Counted from the first letter of the stretch, positions 25,661 through 33,750 are shown. The stretch: DNA of 64,000 bases from SIG701 sp045611685 (GCA_045611685.1 JAZKXO010000106.1:62001-126000); one strand, 5' to 3'. Numbers and translations are program-made. The notes: generated by a model not told the origin, from the letters alone.

Positions 25661-26779
25661 ATGATTCAATACACAGCCACATGTTTGTTTGGACTTGAAG
25701 CTCTTCTGGGTGCAGAAATTGATGCGCTGGGATACAAGCGGATCTCAACGATCGACGGACGCGTCACGTTTGAAGGCGATGCACTCGCCGCCGCACGGGC
25801 AAATATCGGTCTTAGATACGCGGAACGCCTGTATATCAATCTGGGCTCATTTGAGGCAAGCTCTTTTACAGAGCTGTTTGACGGAACGCGCGCCTTACCG
25901 TGGGAAAACTATATCGGCGCCAATGACGTTTTCCCCGTGAAAGGCCACGCCATTAAAAGCACGCTCTTCTCCGTTCCGGATTGTCAGAAGATTGTCAAAA
26001 AAGCGATCGCAGACCGACTGGGTCAGAAGTACGGTATGAAAACCCTGCCGGAAACAGGTATCAAGTATCAAGTGGAGTTTTTCATTCTTAAGGATACTGC
26101 CTCTCTGATGATTGACACGTCAGGCGTCCCTCTCCACAAACGGGGATACCGACCGGAAACGGTTGCGGCGCCACTGAGAGAAACACTCGCAGCCGCGCTT
26201 GCCGCATTTTCAAGACCGCGTGAAGATGTTATTCTCCGCGACCCGTTCTGTGGATCGGGCACGATCGCCATCGAGGGTGCTATGCAAATGCTTAAGATTG
26301 CGCCCGGTGTGGGAAGATCGTTCGCGGCAGAGCAGTTTGACGCATTCCCCCGTGAACTTTGGGACACAGCGCGTGAAGAAGCGCGCGACATGGTTATCCG
26401 AGACAGCGCATTTATGGCACTCGCTTCTGATATCGATCCGGAATGCGTCCGGATCGCAACCGAGTCAGCGGCGCGCGCGGGTGTTAGTGATCACGTTAAG
26501 GTGTTCGAAGCCAATGCGCTTGACATCGAGACAGGTGACCGCCGCGGCACAGTGGTAACAAATCCGCCATACGGTGAACGTCTTATGCGTCCCGAGGAGG
26601 CAGAACAACTGTACAAAGACATGGGACGTGCATTCTCTCGTCTCGGCCGCTGGCAGATTTACGTTCTTACGCCCTGCGAGACGTTTGAGCGGCTGTACGG
26701 AAGGCGCGCCGATAAAGTCAGAAAGCTCTATAACGGCATGATTCCGTGTCTGTTCTATCAGTATTTTAAAAGCAAATAA
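25661..26779 (+). CDS. THUMP-domain 23S rRNA (guanine-N2) methyltransferase, RlmL/YpsC-like
   Basis: 372 aa. The ATG at 25661 gives the canonical start (M)IQYTATCLFGLEALLGAEI after AAGGAAG; a frame-open extension back to 25529 overlaps the kinase gene and is rejected. The N-terminal ferredoxin-like plus THUMP RNA-binding region covers about 1-155. The UPF0020 methylase follows: SAM motif I DPFCGSGTIAIEGAM, motif ALASDIDPEC and the catalytic NPPYGER. It modifies a guanine in large-subunit rRNA during ribosome maturation. The exact base is inferred only from the family. Confidence 0.92.
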   Translation: MIQYTATCLFGLEALLGAEIDALGYKRISTIDGRVTFEGDALAAARANIGLRYAERLYINLGSFEASSFTELFDGTRALPWENYIGANDVFPVKGHAIKSTLFSVPDCQKIVKKAIADRLGQKYGMKTLPETGIKYQVEFFILKDTASLMIDTSGVPLHKRGYRPETVAAPLRETLAAALAAFSRPREDVILRDPFCGSGTIAIEGAMQMLKIAPGVGRSFAAEQFDAFPRELWDTAREEARDMVIRDSAFMALASDIDPECVRIATESAARAGVSDHVKVFEANALDIETGDRRGTVVTNPPYGERLMRPEEAEQLYKDMGRAFSRLGRWQIYVLTPCETFERLYGRRADKVRKLYNGMIPCLFYQYFKSK

Positions 26780-26791
26780 CGTATAAAAAGA

Positions 26792-26845
26792 ATCACTCCT
26801 GTCAACACTTTCCGTATATGGAAAAGAGACAGGAGTTGATTTTTT
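26792..26845 (+). terminator. Terminator hairpin that contains the next gene's ribosome site
   Basis: ATCACTCCTGTC (26792-26803) pairs with GACAGGAGTTGAT (26828-26840, one bulge), then T5. The descending arm includes AGGAG (26831-26835), the only ribosome site for the downstream gene, whose TTG start overlaps the end of the T tract. Confidence 0.75.
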
Positions 26846-28277
26846 GCAGATATTCAATCAGAAGCTGACGGATTCATTTGACGAAAACGTTCTAACGATG
26901 GATCGACTTCTACGTGTTGAGGAAAGCTTTGATCTTATACGAAGGCCGCTCACAGTGGACGGCGTCCGGATGATGCTGTACTACATCGACGGGTTCGTAC
27001 AAGCGGCTAGTCTTCAAAAATTGATGCTTTATTTCGTTACGCTAAAAAAAGAGAATTTCGGCAACAGGGAAGTGGATGCTGCCGGAAAGTTTGCAGAGCA
27101 TCACGTTCCGACCGTTGAGGTGGACGTTACCGACTCCGTCGACTCTCTCATTCTGATGGCATTGTCGGGATGCACCGTCATTCTATGTGAGGGATTTGGC
27201 GCAAGCGGGATCGTTGTCGATCTTCGCACTTATCCGGCAAGAGAAGCGAGCGAGCCGGAAAATGATCGCGTGATGCGCGGCAGCCGTGACGGCTTCGTAG
27301 AAACCCTGATTTTTAATACCGCTATGATAAGAAGGCGTATCAGAGATACGTCGCTTACTGTTCAGTATCTCAATATCGGCAAGAGTTCACGAACTGACGT
27401 TGCTCTCTTATATATGGCTGATAAAGCTGATATGAAGTATGTGAAAACGTTATCCGATAAACTCAAAAATCTGAAGACAGATTCGTTGGTTTTGGGTCAC
27501 CAGAGCGTAGCAGAAAGCTTGATTCAATCGCGGTGGTATAATCCGTTCCCGAAAATCCGGATGACAGAGCGTCCCGATGCCGCCGCGGCATCGATCCTCG
27601 AAGGCGCGATCATCCTTATATGCGACAACAGCCCTGAGGCTATGATCTTCCCAACATCGTTTTTTGATTTTTTGCAGGAAACGGACGACTTCTATTTTCC
27701 GCCGCTTACGGGATCGTATCTCCGAATTCTTCGCCATATTGTGTTTTGGTTGACCGTTATTCTCACACCTACGTGGTATCTTCTGCTCATGAATCCCACG
27801 TGGATTCCGCCGTGGCTTTCTATGGTAATCCCGAAAGATCCCGGCAGTCTTCCGATCTTAGCACAGCTTATCCTTGCAGAATTTGCTCTCGACGGCTTAA
27901 AGCTTGCTTCTCTCAACACGCCGAATATGCTTTCAAATTCACTTTCCGTTGTAGGCGGACTTCTTCTCGGCGATTTCGCGGTAACTGTGGGATGGCTATC
28001 ACCGGACGTCATTTTTTATATGGCCTTCGTCGCCATAGCGAATTTCACCCAATCCAGTTATGAACTCGGATACGCGTTCAAATATATGCGCGTGCTCCTT
28101 CTGCTTTTGACGGCTGTCTTCAATATATGGGGATATATCGTCGGAATCATACTGATTCTCGTGTTGGTTGCCACAAACAAAACCGCAAACGGAAAACGGA
28201 GTTATCTGTATCCCTTGATACCATTTAACGGGAAGGCGCTCGCAAGTCTCCTGTTTCGGCTTAAAAAGAAAACGTAA
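26844..28277 (+). CDS. Spore germination protein, SpoVAF/GerA-A family
   Basis: 477 aa, read from a TTG start eight bases after AGGAG. The N-terminal cytoplasmic GerA domain (about 1-285) includes LTDSFDENVLTMDRLL and ESFDLIRRPL, followed by the family RPDAAAASILEGAIILICDNSPEAMIFP-like block near 235-260. Then come about five membrane helices (295-465) and a basic C-terminus. The short Lys/Asp opening fits SpoVAF, an accessory protein of the SpoVA/GerA complex in the spore inner membrane, better than full GerAA receptors. No gerAB or gerAC genes are adjacent, supporting the SpoVAF reading. Other SpoVA genes are not in the window. Confidence 0.85.
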   Translation: MQIFNQKLTDSFDENVLTMDRLLRVEESFDLIRRPLTVDGVRMMLYYIDGFVQAASLQKLMLYFVTLKKENFGNREVDAAGKFAEHHVPTVEVDVTDSVDSLILMALSGCTVILCEGFGASGIVVDLRTYPAREASEPENDRVMRGSRDGFVETLIFNTAMIRRRIRDTSLTVQYLNIGKSSRTDVALLYMADKADMKYVKTLSDKLKNLKTDSLVLGHQSVAESLIQSRWYNPFPKIRMTERPDAAAASILEGAIILICDNSPEAMIFPTSFFDFLQETDDFYFPPLTGSYLRILRHIVFWLTVILTPTWYLLLMNPTWIPPWLSMVIPKDPGSLPILAQLILAEFALDGLKLASLNTPNMLSNSLSVVGGLLLGDFAVTVGWLSPDVIFYMAFVAIANFTQSSYELGYAFKYMRVLLLLLTAVFNIWGYIVGIILILVLVATNKTANGKRSYLYPLIPFNGKALASLLFRLKKKT

Positions 28278-28281
28278 AACG

Positions 28282-28309
28282 AAAAGCACGGCTCAGAGCC
28301 GTGCTTTTT
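28282..28309 (+). terminator. Bidirectional intrinsic terminator
   Basis: AAAAGCACGGCTC and GAGCCGTGCTTTT form a near-perfect palindrome with T5. It lies between convergent genes that end at 28277 and 28312. Confidence 0.9.
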
Positions 28310-28311
28310 AT

Positions 28312-29265
28312 TTATACCGAAACCGTTTCTTTTGCGGTGGACGGTTTTTTCGATTTTCTTCTGTGCGGGTGGCGTCTTTGCTGGAGTGCGCGCATATAAG
28401 CCTCTTTTTGCGGCTCGGTTGCCCCTTCAACCGTCTTTACTGCAAAGACTTCTTCGGTGGTTTGGTCGATTTTCCAGCGAACCTTGATGATATGTTCAGC
28501 ACCGCAGGAGCAAATGGCAAGCGTGATGCGTTTCCCCGGTGCGCGGCGGATCCATTTCCCAACGGTGATTTCCTTACAGCAAGCAGGGCAGAGGCAAGTG
28601 TGCGTGAATTCCGATTCAGCCATCTCGGTGTAGGTCGGATAGATGGTGCGCTGCAATCCGTTTGCGCCGTCGAACACGTTTTCAGTTTTAGGAAAAGGAT
28701 CGTTATAGTGCTCGATGCCTGCGAAAAGATCAAGCTTCTTGCAGACAGCGGCAGTGCTCAAGGCATCGTTAAGCGCATCGTGCGCGGGATACATTTGCTC
28801 AATGTGGAGCTGTTCCATAGCATCGGCCAGGGAAAACTGCTGTTTTCTGCCCGCGATCTGCCGTGCAAAAATTCGCTGTAAATCAAAGGAAGGTAAAAGG
28901 GAAGCCGTGCTCATATTGTGCACTCTGAGATTATCGCGGAGCATAGGCAGGTCATCCGGTCCCCATGTGAGAAGCGTTACGTCCTCGCCGCACCACGCGG
29001 CAAACTGCGCGTAGGCCTCAGGGAAAGTGAGCCCGTCTTCGAGGCTCTTGGTAGTGATGCCCGTAAGCTTTTTGACGCTCCAGTGCATTTTTTTGTAATA
29101 TTTCGGTGCAACGATAAGTCTGAGCGTATCCGTTACGTTAAAATCGTCATCCATGCGCACGGCACCTATCTGTATGATTTCACCGACCAAACGGAATCCT
29201 TTTTGGCGCATGGATTCACGGTTCAAGGCCTGATTCCACTCAAGATCCAGAACTATATACTGCAT
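28312..29265 (-). CDS. DEDDh 3'-5' exonuclease, DnaQ/ERI-1-like
   Basis: 317 aa from the ATG at 29265 (AAGGATA upstream); an extra 20 residues to 29325 overlap the promoter and are rejected. The exonuclease core (1-180) shows ExoI YIVLDLEWNQ, ExoII around LLTWGPDDLPMLRDN, and ExoIII HDALNDALSTA. The metal-binding Asp/Glu/Asp/His set is therefore present. A C-terminal region has a CxxC...CxC-type pattern (CLCPACCKEI, then CSCGAEHI), probably a zinc ribbon, and a basic tail. It likely trims RNA or single-stranded DNA in the cytosol. Substrate unknown. Confidence 0.85.
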   Translation of the reverse strand: MQYIVLDLEWNQALNRESMRQKGFRLVGEIIQIGAVRMDDDFNVTDTLRLIVAPKYYKKMHWSVKKLTGITTKSLEDGLTFPEAYAQFAAWCGEDVTLLTWGPDDLPMLRDNLRVHNMSTASLLPSFDLQRIFARQIAGRKQQFSLADAMEQLHIEQMYPAHDALNDALSTAAVCKKLDLFAGIEHYNDPFPKTENVFDGANGLQRTIYPTYTEMAESEFTHTCLCPACCKEITVGKWIRRAPGKRITLAICSCGAEHIIKVRWKIDQTTEEVFAVKTVEGATEPQKEAYMRALQQRRHPHRRKSKKPSTAKETVSV

Positions 29266-29296
29266 TTTATTATCCTTAAAACTTAAAACTGGAACT

Positions 29297-29325
29297 ATTA
29301 TAGCAGATTTTATATCTTCAATCAA
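29297..29325 (-). promoter_or_regulatory. Promoter of the exonuclease gene
   Basis: On the minus strand TTGATT (29325-29320), 17-bp spacer, TATAAT (29302-29297), about 30 bp before the start codon. Confidence 0.72.
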
Positions 29326-29359
29326 TCCCTCTTTGCATTTTTGCCAAAGGAAAATTCTA

Positions 29360-29388
29360 TTGCGATTTTCGCTTTACTATGCTATAAT
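29360..29388 (+). promoter_or_regulatory. Promoter-like sequence with no gene downstream
   Basis: TTGCGA (29360-29365), 17-bp spacer, TATAAT (29383-29388) on the plus strand. Its start would be near 29395, at the foot of the DUF4830 terminator stem, reading antisense into that gene. It may be fortuitous. Confidence 0.4.
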
Positions 29389-29389
29389 G

Positions 29390-29417
29390 AAAAAAATGCC
29401 ACAGCGAACTGTGGCAT
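29390..29417 (-). terminator. Intrinsic terminator of the DUF4830 gene
   Basis: ATGCCACAG (29396-29404) pairs with CTGTGGCAT (29409-29417) around a 4-nt loop. On the minus strand the stem is followed by a run of seven T (29390-29396). Confidence 0.9.
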
Positions 29418-29423
29418 CTGTGT

Positions 29424-29912
29424 TTATTGAGGCTTTTTGAATCCGTGGATAAATCCGTTTACATCCGCAGAGCATATGTCGCCGCCGATGACCCGATTTT
29501 TATAGACGATCATATTTACGTATACCTTCCCGTTGTAGTCGGGATAATTTGTGATTTCGTACGTATACCGCGTCACGCTTTTTCCTTTGTATTTGCTCAG
29601 ATCAAGCCCTTGCTGTTTTTGCACTTCATTGTACGTTTTAAGAATCTTGTCAAATTCTTCGGGGATGGTAACGGTTGTTTCTTCGGCAGGTGATGCGTCC
29701 ACTTCCCAGCCGAACTGATTCAAAAATGCGATTCTGTCTTCTTCCGTTTTGATTTTATCATACTTGATTTTTTCTTTTTCTGCCAGAATACTGCTTGTTG
29801 TGGTAATCTCATACCCCGGCACAAACAGAATTAATGATACGAGTGCAATCAGCGCTATGCCGATGATACTGAAAAATCGCAGCGTATTTGCACGAAGTGC
29901 GTATACGAACAT
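29424..29912 (-). CDS. DUF4830-like membrane-anchored protein
   Basis: 162 aa. Residues 12-32 form a single membrane anchor and the rest lies outside the cell. The extracytoplasmic part has AFLNQFGWEVDASPAEE, TVTIPEEFDKILKTYNEVQ, KQQGLDLSKYKGKSVTRYTY and ITNYPDYNGKVYVNM, the pattern of DUF4830 proteins of Clostridia. No catalytic motif is visible. A GGATCC-embedded AAAGGAT precedes the start. It is monocistronic between a terminator and the GC-rich inverted repeat at 29964-29982. Function unknown. Confidence 0.75.
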   Translation of the reverse strand: MFVYALRANTLRFFSIIGIALIALVSLILFVPGYEITTTSSILAEKEKIKYDKIKTEEDRIAFLNQFGWEVDASPAEETTVTIPEEFDKILKTYNEVQKQQGLDLSKYKGKSVTRYTYEITNYPDYNGKVYVNMIVYKNRVIGGDICSADVNGFIHGFKKPQ

Positions 29913-29963
29913 AGGATCCTTTCTCCCCGCGTTTTATCCCGTACGCGCAGGGGAACGCGGCCG

Positions 29964-29982
29964 GCGCGGTACTGTACCGCGC
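29964..29982. repeat. Perfect GC-rich inverted repeat in a divergent intergenic region
   Basis: GCGCGGTAC-T-GTACCGCGC, nine-bp perfect arms with a one-base centre and no T-run. A third related copy, GTACGCGC, lies at 29941-29948. It sits between the DUF4830 gene and the wHTH regulator gene, 53 bp before the regulator start, and is followed by TATAAATA. An operator is more plausible than a terminator. Confidence 0.6.
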
Positions 29983-30034
29983 TATAAATATATGTACTCA
30001 TATCTGAAATATGACAGGAGGCGTTATTCGCTGT

Positions 30035-30622
30035 ATGATCGCCATTTACGGAAAAAAGTCTGACCATTGGGTATATGACGCGAGAGATTCGCTTCTTTCC
30101 TCCGGAATTCCGTGCGTTCTTTTCGGCCCTGAAGTAGGCTTTGCTTCAATGGCTGAGACGCTTCCGCTTATCCTTTTTCCTTCCCAAAGCGATGCAGTTG
30201 CCGACTCTTTTCGTAAAAGCATTTCGCAGGATAGGGTTATGGATGCGTTGGAGCCCGTAACGGGCACAGAACTGGTCGAAATGGTGAAGCTGCGCTATTT
30301 TCAAAAGTTCGGTCATGACTACGAATTCGCTACGGGAAGCTGTGTTCGCTTTTCAGACAGACGCGTGTTCTTTCGTGGGCATGAGCTGTGCCTTACAAAA
30401 ACGGAGTACCGGATCGTGCGACTTTTGTTTCACGCGCAAGGTCAATATTTTTCCGCCGAAGAGATCGCCGCAGCGTGTTTTGAGGGCAGTGGGAGTACTG
30501 TTTCCACTCACGCTTCAAGTATCAACCGAAAGGCGCGCTATATGACGGAAATGCCGCTTATTGAAACCCGACGTTACCATGGTTACAGGATTCCGACACC
30601 TGTTGTTTCTTCGCTAAATTAG
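30035..30622 (+). CDS. OmpR-type winged-helix regulator with degenerate receiver-like N-terminus
   Basis: 195 aa from the ATG at 30035. GGAGG lies 13 bases upstream, and an in-frame ATG at 30011 would add eight residues but has no ribosome site. The C-terminal 90 residues are a Trans_reg_C winged helix: LCLTKTEYRIVRLLFHAQG, FSAEEIAAACF, VSTHASSINRKAR and LIETRRYHGYRIP. The N-terminal 100 residues are of receiver size, but at the expected phospho-Asp strand read LPLILFPSQ with no Asp, and the acidic pocket is absent. It is therefore probably not a phosphorylation-dependent regulator. No kinase is adjacent. The inverted repeat upstream is a candidate autoregulatory site. Confidence 0.72.
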   Translation: MIAIYGKKSDHWVYDARDSLLSSGIPCVLFGPEVGFASMAETLPLILFPSQSDAVADSFRKSISQDRVMDALEPVTGTELVEMVKLRYFQKFGHDYEFATGSCVRFSDRRVFFRGHELCLTKTEYRIVRLLFHAQGQYFSAEEIAAACFEGSGSTVSTHASSINRKARYMTEMPLIETRRYHGYRIPTPVVSSLN

Positions 30623-30624
30623 CA

Positions 30625-30659
30625 AACATGCCGCGAATGACTCGCGGCATGTTCGTTTT
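30625..30659 (+). terminator. Intrinsic terminator after the wHTH regulator
   Basis: AACATGCCGCGA (30625-30636) pairs with TCGCGGCATGTT (30642-30653), loop 5 nt, then CGTTTTT. It lies five bases from the end of convergent pepD. Confidence 0.88.
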
Positions 30660-30663
30660 TGTA

Positions 30664-32088
30664 TTATTTCCCAAGCGCGCGAAGCATCTCCAAAAGCAGG
30701 TCATATACACGGCCGGCAGACGAGACGGAAAGCCGTTCATCCGGTGTGTGAATATCGTACATATTGGGACCGATGGAGAGTATATCCATATCGGGAATTG
30801 CTTCTTTTACAAGACCGCACTCAAGTCCTGCGTGAATACCGATGATTGAAGCATCCGTACCAAAAAGATTGCGGTAAGAGGTGAGATATACCTCTTGAAG
30901 GCGTGAATCCTTGTTGAATGCCCAGCCGGGATAGCGAGACTTGTGCTCTGCATCAAATCCGGACTGTTTGGCAATCAAAGAAAGGAGAGCGGAAACATCA
31001 TCAAGTTCCGCTTCCACCGACGAGCGGGAAGAGGATATTGCTTCAATGCCGTCAGCACCGGCGTGAACGATCGCCATATTCGACGAGGTTTCAACTAAGT
31101 CCTTAACGCTGTTGCTCATTGCGATCGGACCGTAGGGGAGAAGCCGGAGAAGTGAAATGAGCGCCTCTTTGTCCGCATGTGAAAGCACGTGATGTTCATC
31201 AGACGAGTGCTCGGTCGTTACAGTAAAGCCGTGGTCTGTCTCAGCGAGGATTTCTCTGATTTTCTTTTCCTCCGCGCGGATTGCCACTTCAGCCGAATCG
31301 GGATCCGCACAAGTGAATGCAAAACTGCACTCGCGTGGAATGGCGTTGTCTTTATTGCCGCCCGACACAGAGACAATCTCCGTATCAGTTACGTTTGCCG
31401 CAGCGAGATAGAGGCGCGTGCAAAGTTTGAGTGCATTTTTACGCCCGCTGTTGATATCCTCGCCAGAATGACCGCCCGCAAGTCCGGTAACAGACAAAAG
31501 AATTTTGTTTTTATACGCCGGCGTAACAGTAGTGGGATTGCGGCGAAAATGTGTCGTCATGCCGCCCGCAGATGCCGCGGTCGCAACCGTTTCGTCGCAG
31601 GAGTCAAGGTTAATCATTGCGCGCGCTGTTAAAAGAGATTTGTCGAATGACTGCATACCATCAAGGCCTGTTTCTTCCGCGGTAGTAAATAGACATTCGA
31701 GCGGCGGGTGCACGACTTTTGTATCGGAAAGAAGCGAGAGCATAACAGCTACTGCATATCCGTTGTCAGCGCCGAGCGTCGTTCCGTCTGCGCGGAGAAA
31801 ATCACCGTCTTGGATGATTTTGATGCCTTCCTTTAGAAAATCATGGACAGTACCGTTGTTTTTTTCGCAAACCATATCCGTGTGCCCCTGAAGAAGCACG
31901 GGCGATGCATCCCGGGCAGTACCGTTGGCACTTTTTCTTATGAGAACGTTGTTGGCTTCATCGCGAACGGCGGACAAACCGTGTGCCTTCGCAAACTCCA
32001 TAAGATAGTCCGCAATTTTATCTTCTTTACCGGACGGGCGGGGAATGGCACTGATTTCATAAAAGTATTTCCTTATCGAATCGTTCAT
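30664..32088 (-). CDS. pepD: Cytosolic non-specific dipeptidase (Xaa-His dipeptidase), M20 family
   Basis: 474 aa from the ATG at 32088 behind GGAGGT; a longer frame to 32190 crosses the promoter and is rejected. This di-zinc M20C peptidase cleaves dipeptides, including Xaa-His, in the cytosol. Metal and catalytic residues are in GHTDMVC (His, Asp), LGADNGYA (bridging Asp), TAEETGLDG (catalytic Glu and metal Glu), NLDSCDE (Asp) and IGIHAGLECG (His). The dimerisation lid sits in the middle (about 190-390). It fits downstream of peptide import such as the Opp system in this window. It has its own promoter. Confidence 0.95.
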   Translation of the reverse strand: MNDSIRKYFYEISAIPRPSGKEDKIADYLMEFAKAHGLSAVRDEANNVLIRKSANGTARDASPVLLQGHTDMVCEKNNGTVHDFLKEGIKIIQDGDFLRADGTTLGADNGYAVAVMLSLLSDTKVVHPPLECLFTTAEETGLDGMQSFDKSLLTARAMINLDSCDETVATAASAGGMTTHFRRNPTTVTPAYKNKILLSVTGLAGGHSGEDINSGRKNALKLCTRLYLAAANVTDTEIVSVSGGNKDNAIPRECSFAFTCADPDSAEVAIRAEEKKIREILAETDHGFTVTTEHSSDEHHVLSHADKEALISLLRLLPYGPIAMSNSVKDLVETSSNMAIVHAGADGIEAISSSRSSVEAELDDVSALLSLIAKQSGFDAEHKSRYPGWAFNKDSRLQEVYLTSYRNLFGTDASIIGIHAGLECGLVKEAIPDMDILSIGPNMYDIHTPDERLSVSSAGRVYDLLLEMLRALGK

Positions 32089-32113
32089 AACTGACCTCCG
32101 TGTTTCTTCTATT

Positions 32114-32142
32114 ATCCTACCATGAAAACGCAAAATTTGCAA
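32114..32142 (-). promoter_or_regulatory. pepD promoter
   Basis: On the minus strand TTGCAA (32142-32137), 17-bp spacer, TAGGAT (32119-32114), about 26 bp before the start codon. Confidence 0.62.
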
Positions 32143-32184
32143 GGTGGAGATAAAAAAGAAAAATGAAAAAATTTCTTTAAACCG

Positions 32185-32213
32185 TTTCATTTCTCAGTGA
32201 TGTGTGGTATAAT
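32185..32213 (+). promoter_or_regulatory. ispD-ispF promoter, extended -10
   Basis: TTTCAT (32185-32190), 17-bp spacer, TATAAT (32208-32213) preceded by TGG, which makes an extended -10 element. Confidence 0.72.
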
Positions 32214-32243
32214 ATCTTGAGTAGCCGAGATGGGAGGACGTAT

Positions 32244-33005
32244 ATGAGCTCAGTCGTCAATAAAATAACGGATATTTTGCGCGTTTTCTCACCGAAGGAG
32301 CAGAGGCGATATTTTACGTCAGCCATTATCCTAGCCGCCGGAAGCGGCGAACGCTTCGGCAATGAAAACGGGCGCAAACAATTTTACGATATCGCAGGTG
32401 TGCCGGCCGTGGTGCGCTCTCTTCGCACGTTTGAGGCGTCCGAGTACATTCATGAAATCATTTTAGTGACGGGCAAAGATGACGTTGAGCGGTGCGAAGA
32501 ATACAAAAAGGAATACTCTCTCACGAAGATTTCAAAAATTCTTCCCGGCGGTGCAGACAGACAAGCCTCCGTCAAGATTGGATTTGATGCAATCAGCCCC
32601 AACGCCAGATTCGTCGCCATCCACGATGGCGTCAGGTGCCTTGTCACCGAAGATATTATCAAAAACACCGTGCGTGCCGCGTACGAGCACGGAGCGGCTG
32701 TGGCCGCCGAGAAATGCCGCGACACGGTTAAACGTGCATCAGTAGCAGGAGTTGTCGAGGAATCACCCGATCGCAGCGCGATCTGGCTCGCAAAGACACC
32801 GCAGATTTTCCTCTCCGATATGTACCGCGCTGCCGTTTATACAGCGGAAAAAGATCACGTACGTGCAACGGACGACAGTATGCTGGTTGAACGGATAGGC
32901 TTCAAAGTGCACGTGGTAGATTGCGGAAGCGAAAATATAAAGATTACAGTACCAATCGACGTGCAGATCGCCGAAGCTATCCTGAAAGCACGAGGTGAAG
33001 AGTAA
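32244..33005 (+). CDS. ispD: 2-C-methyl-D-erythritol 4-phosphate cytidylyltransferase
   Basis: 253 aa. It joins CTP and MEP to CDP-ME, the third step of the MEP isoprenoid pathway. The start at 32244 follows GGGAGG. The nucleotide-binding AIILAAGSGERFGN begins at residue 31, so there is a roughly 30-residue N-terminal extension compared with most IspD proteins. Also visible are the KQF segment after it, GGADRQASVK, VAIHDGVRCLV and ATDDSMLVERIG. ispF starts two bases after its stop, and the two enzymes act one step apart (IspE is elsewhere). Confidence 0.95.
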   Translation: MSSVVNKITDILRVFSPKEQRRYFTSAIILAAGSGERFGNENGRKQFYDIAGVPAVVRSLRTFEASEYIHEIILVTGKDDVERCEEYKKEYSLTKISKILPGGADRQASVKIGFDAISPNARFVAIHDGVRCLVTEDIIKNTVRAAYEHGAAVAAEKCRDTVKRASVAGVVEESPDRSAIWLAKTPQIFLSDMYRAAVYTAEKDHVRATDDSMLVERIGFKVHVVDCGSENIKITVPIDVQIAEAILKARGEE

Positions 33006-33006
33006 A

Positions 33007-33477
33007 ATGCGTATCGGACACGGGTATGATGCACACCGTTTAGGCGGCGATCGTCCGTTTGTGATCGGCGGCGTCAAAATTCCATATGATCGCGGCATCT
33101 TCGCACACTCGGACGGCGATACGCTTGCCCATGCCATCATTGATGCGCTCTTTGGGGCAGCGGGTATGCGTGACATAGGCGCACAGTATCCTGACAGCGC
33201 GGCGGCATACGATAACGCTGATAGTATGGGGCTTCTTCGCGATGCTGTCTTGAAAATCAACAAAGACGGCTTTGCGCTTGAATATCTTGATTGTACGGTT
33301 ATCGCTCAGGCCCCGAAGATGGGACCGCACATTACCGCCATACGGGAGAATATCGCACGCGCTTGCGGCGTAGAGGTTTCGAGAGTGAACGTAAAGGCCA
33401 CGACGGAAGAAAAGATGGGCTTTACAGGAAGCGGGGAGGGCATCGCCGCTCACGCCGTCTGTCTTTTGAATGAATGA
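33007..33477 (+). CDS. ispF: 2-C-methyl-D-erythritol 2,4-cyclodiphosphate synthase
   Basis: 156 aa, the standard length. It cyclises CDP-ME 2-phosphate to MEcPP, releasing CMP; it works as a trimer with a zinc or manganese ion at each interface. Metal ligands Asp8, His10 (GYDAH) and His42 are present, with HSDGD at 34-38 and the C-terminal KATTEEKMGFTGSGEGI CMP pocket. The ATG at 33007 is preferred over a GTG at 32995 because AGGTGA is well spaced for it and IspF proteins begin MRIGHGYD. Confidence 0.96.
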   Translation: MRIGHGYDAHRLGGDRPFVIGGVKIPYDRGIFAHSDGDTLAHAIIDALFGAAGMRDIGAQYPDSAAAYDNADSMGLLRDAVLKINKDGFALEYLDCTVIAQAPKMGPHITAIRENIARACGVEVSRVNVKATTEEKMGFTGSGEGIAAHAVCLLNE

Positions 33478-33484
33478 CAGAAAG

Positions 33485-33511
33485 ACAGGATGCCCTGAAA
33501 GAGCATCCTGT
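33485..33511 (+). terminator. Stem-loop after ispF
   Basis: ACAGGATGC (33485-33493) pairs with GCATCCTGT (33503-33511) with a 9-nt loop. It is followed by TATACAAAT rather than a T run, so termination may be inefficient. Confidence 0.6.
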
Positions 33512-33750
33512 TATACAAATCAGCGGAGAGGGCGGCTTTTTCTATTATATTCCGTTTGCATGCACATCCTGACCGCCCCTCGCGCCTCGTGTTTTCGATG
33601 GGATCCCATATTATCTTATGAGCCTCACCGATAAATTGACACGAAAGCTCGGACAACCTTGCACAGACGGTTATTTTGAAACATTTATATTTTTCAAATC
33701 TGTCCCTCTGATTGGAGGGTATTGAATACATAAAAGGAGTTTTGTTTAAC
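33512..33750. other. 239-bp intergenic region before rpe
   Basis: No reading frame or tRNA is seen. It holds a GGGCGG/CCGCCC pairing (about 33530 and 33573), a perfect 12-bp palindrome ATGGGATCCCAT (33598-33609), a TTGAA/TTCAA stem (about 33676-33698) and CCCTC/GAGGG (33704-33719). This much pairing in a 5' region suggests a structured leader or small RNA, but no known family could be assigned. Confidence 0.4.
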
